Source: Cinnamomum chago | Taxonomy: Eukaryota > Streptophyta > Magnoliopsida > Laurales > Lauraceae | Assembly (NCBI GenBank): GCA_038049695.1 | Contig: CP142454.1 | Span: 20,406,501 to 20,470,500, forward strand | Reading direction: 5' to 3' | DNA: 64,000 nucleotides | Part shown: positions 25,901-36,500 of the stretch, piece by piece | Numbering within the stretch: position 1 is the first letter of the stretch | Layout: the number at the start of each line of letters is the position of its first letter | Program-made: the position numbers and the translations under genes | Notes under the pieces: model-generated | The model's database searches: none | Seen by the model: only the letters and a program-made list of their open reading frames with translations | What the model was told of the DNA's origin: nothing

Positions 25901-26630
25901 ACCAACACCACCAACCAAACAAAAGCAAAACAGAAAAGGAGAGGAATCACATAAAACCAAAATCAACTCCCCACCACTACCACAATAGTTGCAAGCCCAC
26001 TCCCACATTAGGTTGGAATGGTAGATGTGAAAACTTGGTTTCGTGGTAAAGCAGTTAAGTAGGAAGGAATTTAGGGGTGTAAGAAAGAAGCATGCCGACC
26101 AAGTTGAGCCTGTACTCTCAAATTGGGAGAAGCACATGCATGATCCAATGGAATGGTTGTGACGGTTAGACTGAAATGTTTCTTCTAGACATTTTTAGGC
26201 AAACAGAGGTGAGGTTTGTCATGTATACTCACTACTTGGACTCTACGGAATCTTTCAATTGTGTCCAATTAGAAGTGCACTCCATCAAATGGACGGTGCA
26301 GACTCATTATCATGCAGACTCATAGTCATCATAAAAGTCTTATCTCAAACTATGTTGGGATGAACTATATAAATTATGTTTCTCAATTCCGATCTATCTT
26401 ATGTCACATCCTTGATAGGTTGTAGCTTTAGTATGCAAAGTATTGCCCTTGTTTGCAAATGCAATGGGGAGTCTTCAAAAGCAGCAAAAGTTCTCTTCTT
26501 TGTAAATGTTAATTAGCATCATAAGATCTAGACATTACCAAATATAAAAATAAAATATAGAAAGGTAAGTTGCCTTCAAAAGTAAAGGTTTGGCCACAAA
26601 ACCAACATTTACTGTACCAGAATGTGTGTC
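22930..26630. other. Gene-free spacer
   Basis: AT-rich with scattered poly-T/A runs, a purine tract of GAGAGGGAGAGA units at about 23841-23866, and a short duplication of ATATAAAACATATGTGAGA near 23796 and 23825. I see no conserved protein or RNA gene. Confidence 0.6.
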
Positions 26631-26641
26631 AAGGAAATTTA

Positions 26642-26949
26642 GGGCACCTATATTTGCATGGAATTGAATTTGGAGGAATTCTAATAAATGTATTTCTAGA
26701 TTGAACTTGAAGAAACAAAGGCGAAAATTTTTATTATGGTCATAAAAAATCTCCCCCCTTTAATGGAATATGGATTAAGAGAAGTGAAAAAGGAATGCTC
26801 AACCATCACCCGAATAAATCAAATCCCAAAAGAGTCTTCATTTATATCTGCATCTTATATACTTTATCCCTACCGTTTTATATTCCTTTGTTGGGCCCAT
26901 TGTGCGTTGAATTCCTACAAATCTCAATTCCATGCAAATAAACAAGCCT
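26642..26949. mobile_element. MITE, copy B of the three-copy family (308 bp)
   Basis: Left end GGGCACCTATATTTGCATGG and right end (inverse) AGGCTTGTTTATTTGCATGG align over about 25 bases and continue as GAATTGA on both sides. TTA flanks each side (26639-26641; 26950-26952). This is the best preserved of the three copies and defines the borders. Confidence 0.75.
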
Positions 26950-27179
26950 TTAATATTGTTTTAAAACCATTGTTTCAAAAGTGTTGACCAACACTGAGAC
27001 TTTGCCTATTGGCCAATTACATTAGTTAATGACTGATATCTTTGTATATTATGTTTTTTTATCTTGAGAAATAATTTTGAAAAGTTCTCAAAAAACAGAG
27101 TTTTTGAAAATTCATTTTTAATTGCTTTTTTATCTTTAAGTGCACATAGATTAACAAAATACAGTATAAAGGTGGCGAA

Positions 27180-28062
27180 AATATACTTCCATTACATATT
27201 TGACTTTGAAGTGAATCAACGATGATTCAATGGCAGATGCTTTCTAAAAATATGGGCATTTGTGATTCGAATAAAGTGGAAGTTTTAGTTATTTTGAAAG
27301 CCCTTCGATACTTTTCTAGAAGACTTAATGGCGGCCTTATTGTGGAAAGCATTTCTTCTAATGCAATCGCTTAGGTGTCTAGCCAAAAAGTGCATCCCTA
27401 GAAGTTTCAATTTATTTCTAATGAGATTCGAGCTTTATCTTCAAACATTAATGTAGTATTTCGTCATGACGTAAGATGTGTCAATTCCATGGCAGATGCT
27501 TTAGTTGGGTTGTAAATGGGTCGGTTCCGGTCCAGGTCCATGGTAAACCCGGAACCAGAACCGTTAAGGAAAAAGGAGGAACCAGATCCGGAACCGTTTC
27601 GGAACCGGTTTCTTAACTCCGGAACCAGAACCAGAGCCAGAACCTTATATGAGACGGATCTAGATTCAGGTCCGGGTCTGAGAAGAGAATTGTATTTTAA
27701 AAAAATGATTTTTAGGAGAGATTTTCAAAAATTGAGGTAATATGTCAGGTCTCGGGTCCACGGGTCCGAACCAAGGTGGAACCGGACCTGGGCCCATTTA
27801 CTTATTGAGGCCTAAATAAGGATCCAGACCATGCTTTTAACGGGTCGAAACTTACAGATAATCAAAGAATTAGGTACCCATTTACATCCTTATGCTTTAG
27901 CCAAACAAGGGGTTGATAGATTGTTTCCATGGGACGGGTTCATTATATAGTTTAGTATTTATGTGGTACAATGCTCTTGCACCTTTTATTCCTTTTCTCT
28001 GTCCTACTTGTTTTCTCCTCACTTATAATGAAAGTTTTTCGTTACCGATAAAAAGAAAATGA
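27180..28062 (+). pseudogene. LINE remnant: RNase H-like domain and 3' end
   Basis: The + strand reads LSKNMGICDSNKVEVLVILKAL, then LNGGLIVESISSNAIA, NEIRALSSNINVVFRHD and CVNSMADALAKQGVDRLFPW. This is the RNase H-like end of plant L1-type elements. The reading is interrupted after NSMADAL at 27504 by a hAT-like MITE and resumes at 27901 with AKQGVDR. The LINE 3' trailer runs to the tail at GTTACCGATAAAAAGAAAA (about 28043-28061). One in-frame stop (near 27370) and the insertion make it dead. Confidence 0.85.
27505..27892. mobile_element. hAT-like MITE nested in the LINE (388 bp)
   Basis: Ends TTGGGTTGTAAATGGGT (left) and, inverted, TAAGGATGTAAATGGGT (right) match at 13 of 17 bases. The 8-bp target duplication TGCTTTAG lies at 27497-27504 and 27893-27900. 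The interior is rich in GGAACC/GGTTCC words. Removing the element and one duplication restores the RNase H reading frame across the site. Confidence 0.88.
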
Positions 28063-28379
28063 ATCAATGAGGAAACAATACGAGTCATGACCAGAAAGGC
28101 AAAAAAAATTCATGCATGCCTCGTTGGTTTCAACTTAGTCTTAAATACACGTTTTAAATGAAATGGGGATTTTCTCTTTTCAACCATTCCGTTATATTCA
28201 TCCCCATAATAACCCTTTCTCGATTTAATGATCATTATTCATTAAACAAGCCAAGATGAGCCAAGTGAACCAGACCTGGCATGGCTTAGAGTCAAGCCAG
28301 TGTCAGTAATAAATGAGCTGAGCTAAAGCTAAGATTTGGTATCTGCTTGTCCTCTTCATGGTACATGCATTTTGTGTAT

Positions 28380-28556
28380 ATTAAAGAGCCAAGATGCATC
28401 CTAATCTCTTGGTCGGCTTTTTGGTTATCTCTCTGAATGCATTTTGGCTAAAGGAAGCTCACCCCCTGTAGTAACACTTGCCTTCTCAAGGCCTCTTTTG
28501 TAATTCTATTACTTCTATCTTAATATAAATCCTACTTCAGCCAAAAAAAAAAAAGC
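28380..28556 (+). repeat. Probable LINE 3' end
   Basis: A T/C-rich trailer (CCTCTTTTGTAATTC...TTAATATAAATCC) ends in TTCAGCCAAAAAAAAAAAA, the typical ending of plant L1 elements with an A tail. No coding part remains. Confidence 0.45.
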
Positions 28557-28936
28557 CAAGCTTGGAATCAAACTTGCACTTGGTTCACATGGTAATAATA
28601 TAGTATGTTGATTTCAACGACTTGAGGTTAAGGCGAGAGTCGAGTCAAGCTGAAGAAGCTCTAGCTCATGAGTTGAGCTAGAGTCTGGGCTCAAAGGAGC
28701 CAAGTTTAGCCGGCTCAACTCATTGACTGCTCTGAATATCATGGTCTAAAACACACTCCACTTCATTATTATGGTTGCTGTTCCGGCCGTTTATTAGTGT
28801 GCTAAACAAACATACCCATGGAGGCACTTTGTGCACAAGTAAAAAAATGGCACGTGTCTTCAAGTAATAAATTTTTTTTCTACCAAAAATTAAAAAAGGA
28901 AAAAAGAAAAAAGAGTAAGAGATCTTTTGAAAACCA

Positions 28937-29114
28937 CGAGTTGCTCAGTTGGTTAGAAAACACGTCTCTCCCCCTTCATATGCTGCCCTTTCCCACTTCT
29001 GTGGGCTTTCATCCCGCATATGCCGGCTCTCTTCCTATGTGTGCGGTCTCTCTCCATGCCTATGCTGATGCTATTATGGGTCCCGATCCCTTGGTTTGAG
29101 TAAAAAAAAAAAAA
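28937..29114 (+). mobile_element. tRNA-derived SINE, family X
   Basis: It begins GAGTTGCTCAGTTGGTTAG, a tRNA 5' half with a good pol III A box. The body has the family phrases CCCACTTCTGTGGGCTTTC and TGTGTGCGGTCTCTCTCC, and it ends TTGGTTTGAGTAAAAAAAAAAAA. The B box is lost. Confidence 0.7.
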
Positions 29115-29392
29115 GTGGTAAGAGATCATTTGTTGTTTATCATGACCAATTACAGGTGAATATAGATTATAGATAAATTGGGAGAGACCTAGTTCCCAGA
29201 ATACAAACAGGGCATTTTACATTTATACTTCTCTTTTATAATATAATACAACAAATCTACCGAAGATTTTGATAGTGGAGCATGCGGCACCTTTTAAAAG
29301 TACATGCAATGGATTTACCAACAATATTAAAACTTTAAACACACACTTAGGTTATAACCATTTACCTTTGTGACCCTTTCCAAATAAAGTGA

Positions 29393-29416
29393 TCTCTCTC
29401 TCTCTCTCTCTCTCTC
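29393..29416. repeat. (CT)n microsatellite
   Basis: Twelve CT units within the spacer 29120-30500. That spacer shows no other recognised feature apart from the downstream flank of SHH1. Confidence 0.85.
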
Positions 29417-30542
29417 AGCTGCTAGCATGTAGCACTTTAATTAGCTTTATACAAAGTTTATCGCACCCGTCGGACCCAGGCAAGGACACGCGTTCTTTTA
29501 CTTTATCAAAAACCATGTTTCTAAGAAACATGTAAAAGCCTTCATCTTCTCTTACACCTTAAGATAAGATTAGATCTTCTCTGATTATGTTTTCAAGAAA
29601 GCAAAGGTGGGGCATTACATTAGATTAGCCTAAATTTGTCCTGCCCTAATAGTTAATATGAAAAAAATCAAAGAAACTTTGGAGACTTTATAACCTTGCT
29701 TTCCTGTTAAAACTTGACACGGCCTCTGCTAAAGGTACTTTAGAGCTGTGCCGAGCCACAATGGGGTCACTTCCACTGTAACTCAAGAATGTGGAAAGTG
29801 CTTTGGTTTTGTTTGCCAAGTGGAAAGGCACAAATGCACTTAAAACAAAAAGGTCAAGAAAAGAAGTTAAATTAGTTCATCATTGAAAAGGACTCCCAAA
29901 TCCCAACAGGGTAATATGACTTAGTCCCATTGGCATTACCAAATTACTTTGGAAACTGTGGGAGTTACAGGAGTTAGACCCATGTTCAAAATTCATTCCG
30001 ACTTGCCTCAACTCAGCTCAATATAGGTCCCGGGGTCAGGCCAGTCAGGGACCAATTATGTCAGGTTTCTGATATTTCTGTAGTTTGGGCCTTTTTTCAC
30101 CACTGGGAGTCACGATGAAGGATTTTCAATCCTCACCATTAACAAAGTGGGAACACACCCAACTTAGAGGTGGGGATAAAAAAATCATGCAAAACAGCCG
30201 TACAAGAGTCTCATGGGTGAAAATTGCCCCAGTGGAGCTTACTATATGATTTTAATAATAGAACTACTAAAGCCAACTGCAACCAAATACAAGAGATAAG
30301 GCTCAGCCAATGAAGATGGTGGGGAATCAAATTGATGGGGCAACCCTATTGAAACTTAAGTTCTCAGCGGAACATAATTAAGAAATAGAGGCCCTCCCAT
30401 TGTAGGGGTACAAACTCTTCAGAAGTTCATAAAAATGGTTACATCCTAATTACCCCCTATAACCCATCTTTTCCCCACATGCAAATAAAAGCATGCATGC
30501 ACAAACAAAACGAGAAACATAGCTTCAAGATGGCCTGATAAG

Positions 30543-33500
30543 TCAATATGACGGGCGGCAACATATTCTTCTCAAATTCACTCTTTCCTGAAATTGGCAA
30601 GAAGAGAAGGAAAAATGTCAATACAGATACGAAGATAGAATTGATGATGGGGAAGAAAAATAACTGATGCATGCTCATATACTAATGCTTGTAAAGAGAG
30701 ATGCATTGATAAAAGGCTTCCGCCTCAGGCAGAATGAATGCATAACCAAGAATTGCCTCTGTAAATGTGGCTTAATGTATCTCAATCTAAAACATCAAGC
30801 CATGCATCCAACAATCACATTAAAGTTATCCTAGTAAAACATCAAATCGTGGATCCAACAATCACATTGAAGGCATCTTAGTTGTGGCCATCAAAATGAA
30901 AAACTAAACAGGGAGTGCATACCAAAATAAAAAAATAAAACTAAATGACAAGTAAAAGGAAGTTTAATGATGAAGGTAATGCATCTCTACAGTTGGTCCA
31001 TATTGGACAGATTGGACTCACACACATAAATGCCACATGTACAGTAGGTGCATGCATGATTCAGAACAAGCACTTTGGTGGGATAATGATATTACTCTCA
31101 ACCAACCTGAAGCACTAGCAGACCAAAAAAGTTTCATGTGGGTGCTTACATGCATGTAATTCGCAATTACCTTGACAAGATCATGATCATATCGAACCAA
31201 AAAGAGACACCTGCAGCCCCTGATGTCATGGAGTCTCCTCTTCACTTCCAAGACGTGGGCATCAAAATACCTGGCTTCATCTCTCCTCTCCTGAAATATC
31301 ACCTCTTTCCTTAACATGGTTTATATAGGAATGCAGCAAGCCAACTTAGATGGGTTAAGGGGTGTGCGTGTGTATGTGGGTGTGTGTGTGGTGATGATGA
31401 GATGAGCAATAGCAACTGCTGAGATGAAAGGAATATGAAACAATGTTTGAGAATCAATTCGAAACTTACCCGGAAACAAAGCACGAGATCTCCTTCCCTG
31501 ACCTTCCGGCATTCAGCAGGATCCAATGGGAGGGAGCGCTCTCGAACAGCCTTCTTGGTGTTCACCCATTCATCCTCCTCAGCACCAAATCCAACAAACC
31601 TGACACGGACTTCCTGTGATACATTTCAAAACCATAACATATTCAGTGGCAGCAGCAAACACAAATATAGATGACTGATGAAGGTATGCTCTACAGTTGA
31701 CAAATTAGCCAAGAAGTCCCCCTCTCATATCACCGTCATTTATATGACTAAAAGAATGAATTGATCTCTACTGCTAAGGATTTGACTTCATTAAACTCAA
31801 TAAAATCCCAAGGCACCTTGGAGCTTCCTACTGCTATATGTTTGTGTTTCTTAAGTCCACTTCCACAATAACCAAATCTAAAAATTAAAATTTCAAAATC
31901 ATAAAGCCTTCAATGACAAGAACATCAGCCCTCTTCACTTTGATCAGTAACATGACTTGAACCCACAACCTAAAGGTTGCAACGTGCGAGCACCTTCCCG
32001 TGTAACACTTAATCCAACCAGGCTTGAAAAATGATAGGATAGTATGTCACCTCCATGATTTCTGATTATTTCCCCTACCTTAGAAGCCCCAAATTGCCGA
32101 CCATGCTACATCAGCCCTTCACCTTGCACAAGGCCAAGTAAAGCTAGTCCAAGCCCAGCCCATTTAGCCATCTGACCTAATATTCAGGAACGAATCCAAC
32201 CAGCGGGCTGAAAGTCGAGCCCAAGGGCCAAGACCAGTTCAAAAGTGAAGTATCTGGCAGTTGATCTATTTGCGTTAAATTTGTGGGTCTGGGCCATTAA
32301 TTGGGTCTTTAGGCAGAATCAGGCCAGGACCAACCCATTTAGCAGTTGTTGAACCCATTAAAAACAAAATTAGGATATTGGATGGGATTGGTGGGACAAA
32401 ACTAAGATGATTGTTGCTGTTGTTGTTGTTGTTGTTGATGATGATGATGATGATGATGATATTAAGATATTGGATAGGATCGGTAGGATAGAGCTAAGAT
32501 GATGATAATGATGATATTACAATAACGGATACAACCGGTGTTAAAAAGCAAAGCCAAGATGACGAATAGGATCCCTCACTGCGCTACCAAAGATAAAAAA
32601 GAGACAGATTTTTTCATATTTTCACAAATGTAACAGCCAACGGGTGTGATTAGAAAACCCTGTCACACTGTAGCTCAAAACTGGTAGACATTAAAAAGCG
32701 ACCTAAACCACTAGCTTAAATAGGATAAGGTTTCTACTAAAATTAAGATTATATGCTTGACTTGACCAAAAACTGGAAAAAGTAAACTAATAACTAAAAA
32801 TCAAGACAGTGTGATGCAGCCCGAGCCGGATCCAAGAACAAAGACCCGCAGGCCCTGATGGACCCACCTGATGGGGTCCACATGATCTCTTATTCTGAGA
32901 TTCCTATCCTTGGTTTAGTTAATCTCTAAAATTAGCATGTTGATTAGCAATCAGCTTTCTAAATTCTAGTTTTGATTAAAGTAAAGAGTTTCTTAATTTA
33001 GATTATCTATGTTATTTAGAAACAATGGATACTCTATAAATATAGAGAAGACCCTCATTGTAATATCATGCTTTTCTCAATTAATTCAAATTATCATGAG
33101 TTTCCTATCCATGGATTTCATGGCTGTGAATGCTATTTTGTGTGGAATCCCTTTGTTGGATTTGATCATCCTCATCAGAGAGGTTGATCTATTCGATCAA
33201 GAATCTGGGGCTGCGCCACAGTGTAAGTATTTCAGTGATGTAATAGAAAAAAACTACTGTTAAAATGGAAAAAAAAAAATGAATTCTTACAGGTTCTCCG
33301 GAGCTAAGAACTCTGCGTGTTAGGAATGCAGCTACATCATACCTGCAAAACAACAAAGGAATGTCATGTGAATCATAAATAATATAAAGTTAATAACAAC
33401 GAACCACATCAACTTTAAGTATAGGTTGCAAAAATTTTAAAACTAGTGGCCAACCCAATTTCAGTAATTGAATCTCTTTTCTTCTTCTTCTTCTTCTTCT

Positions 33501-36500
33501 TCTTCTTCTTTTTACATTGCCATTTCTACTGGACTTAAAGAAAATGAAGTGCATGGGATTTTACCAAAAAAAAAAGAAGTATTTACCAAAAAAAAAAGAA
33601 GTAGCAACCAAAAGGAGATGTGCATGCCAAGCAGACAATTTGGCAATTTTTTTTTTTTTTTTAAAACTAGTGGCCAACCCAATTTCAGTAATTGAATCTC
33701 TTTTCTTCTTCTTCTTTTTACATTGCCATTTCTACTGGACTTAAAGAAAATGAAGTGCATGGGATTTTACCAAAAAAAAAAAAAAAGAAGCAGCAACCAA
33801 AAGGAGATGTGCATGCCAAGCAAACAATTTGGCAAATTTTTTTTTCTTTTATAACCCAAGGTATCTCCCACCCAGGAGCCTTTGGCCCTGAGCCCGAGAG
33901 ACACTCATTTCTGGACAGCCGAGAACTAATTCCTAAAGGCACATGCAAACCCTCCTATCCATATGCACCAGATAAAACTGTAGGAGGTGGCCAACGAAAG
34001 TAGGTGTCGAACATAAGACCTCTCTGCTTCCCGAGGTGCAAAGTCCTTGGCCAACTGAGCTACCACTCATTGGTTAGTTTGGCAGATATTGACAAGAAAA
34101 CGCAGCCTTAACTTGGGAGTTTCCATGAGGATGGCATTTAACTCAAGGCCCCTTTTTTATTGATCCACACGGACACCATCCACATCACATGCCTCCCAAT
34201 AGATAGGTTGCATTCTATACGTCACTTCAATTGGAATAGTATGCACTATTCAAAACATCATTGCATTAAAAACCCAAATCAAATTTTAATTGGAATCCGT
34301 TTCATACACATTGATCAATTCAACAGTGCAATCAATTCAACTCTAGTGAAATCTGGGCAATACCTTTCCGCTAAAGGTCACATGATATGAATGGGTTGGT
34401 TCAACTAACTTGTCCACATGAGAACTCCCATGTGGACACATGTATTTGATCATGAATATCAAAATTACAGAAGATGTGTTGCCTGCTACAACATGTGTGA
34501 ATCCCAAATCCAGATAGAAGAGGGAAGTTATTACGTCAGACATGCTATCAGCTGTAAAACAATTTACCAAATCAAATGAGCTATACTTCAAGAACAAATA
34601 GCAACCAGCTAAGCAGTCAAATTTAGAGTCATAGGATGAAACTTGAAGAAAGTAATAGTGCCAAGCAAAGAGGGTAGTTGGTGGGCTTTTAAAAAATCGG
34701 GCCCTACCCTACCCTATCCTCGGGCTTTAGGAAAAGAAAAGAGCCCTCACTTTTGTGGGCTGTGGCCGGCCAAGCCATGCCCCCTTGTCAAAAGGCTAGA
34801 TAGACAGGCCTAGTAACAGAATTTGCAGCATCTTATCATGAGTTCAGTATGGAACTAAAAAAGAACAAACATTTTTCGAACCATTTATTATCTAAAATTT
34901 TATGAAACGACAGCATCGAAAAGTGGGGGAAACGGATGCTTCTATCAGGATAGTTGAAATGGTGAGGATAAAAGTATAATAAGTTTAAAATGTCATTGAT
35001 TTTAAAAACATACTGCAGGAGATGAGTTGCAGGTACCATTAAAAAAAAAAAGGGATTAGTTGCAGGCAAGAATCTTCCACGAAAATGCATGGAGGACACA
35101 GCTGTATTTCTCTGATTCAAAAAATTAGAATAACAAACCATATTGATTTTCATTTTCGTAACTATGACTATATTTTATGAAAGAAGCCACAAGGTACAAG
35201 ATACATAAGCTGTGAAGCTAAAAAGCCCGTGACAAGAACTATAGGGACAAAAGAAAAGGAAAGAACAAAAGAAGTCAAAGAAAATCTGCCCTTTGCCCTA
35301 TGGCTGAACAATGTCAGCCGCCGAATCACCATTCAACTTTCCATGAGCAAAGGAGGCCTCTAGGTCAATGGTTAAGTCCCCACCTCTTCCACCACCACAT
35401 CAACAAAGACCAAGGAGCTTTAGATATCCTGGAGGCCCACCTAATCGCACATAGTAAATCACCTTCCACCATAATCTGCAGGATATTTGCAGACGAAGAG
35501 CTTCACAAAGGCCAGTTCTCAAAGCGAACATTTCTGCCTCATTTGACAAAGCAAAAACCAGCCAGGCTAGAGAATGAGAAGATAAGCAAAACCAGATTGA
35601 ATTTCATGCAAATGGGTTCTAGTTCAGATAACTTCTTCAGACATCCTAAAACTATTTTGGGGTCAATAAGAGCAAAAGAGTGTAACCCTCCCTCCAAATT
35701 ATAGCTGGGTGATTCTAAGGTGTTTTACATTCTTACAAAAAAACGTTACTTCATGTTATGCATTATTGATATTTTGCATAATCTAAAGAAGAAGTTGAAC
35801 CTATCCGAGGATTCAGCTAATGATGATTAGGAATGGAGAATCATAATTCATGTAGCCGATCCCAATATAGCTAAGACACGGCTTTGATGCGCCATAGATG
35901 TTCAAGATATAAATAAGAAACAGCAAAGAATATTGGGAACAAAAGAAAATAAAAATAAAAATTTTACTGGGAACAAAGGAAAATAAAAATCAGCAGGAAC
36001 TAGTCTTTTCATGCATGCATAATGATTAACAAGAAAAAAAAATGCATGCTGTAATCTACTTTTGCTAAGTGACATCATCATTACCCATTAATCAACCAAT
36101 AAAATTATGCATGCTTACCATGCTCCATCTTTTGACGATCTAGCTTCAAACTCTAACTCTGGTCGATCAGGGGCCTTCTCAACTACAGAGCCAAAGTAAG
36201 TATCAAAGTTAGCTTACTCCCTAGCATTTAACAATGCAGTGTTAATTAAAAAAAAAACACAGAGAACAAAAATAACTTACAATATCAATGACAAGAATAA
36301 CTTCAAAGATAAATATCTTTAGGAACATCAAAGATAAGTAACATATGATATTACATGTCCATAAGTATATCCAAGAATTTATAGTATTGTAGCAAGTGTT
36401 ATAAAGCATGCAGAGGGGTGTCAAAAATGACCTTCAAAGGTGAATCAGGGAAATTTCATAAAACAACAATACACGAGAAGATAAAAATAGACGAGATTTG

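Noticed and set aside
30680..30772. Alternative last exon of SHH1 (reading FCLRRKPF on the minus strand)
   Set aside because: It superficially resembles the LRRxCRRP ending, but the exon at 30543-30587 gives [14 protein letters not shown] and a stop with a proper acceptor, a much better family match.
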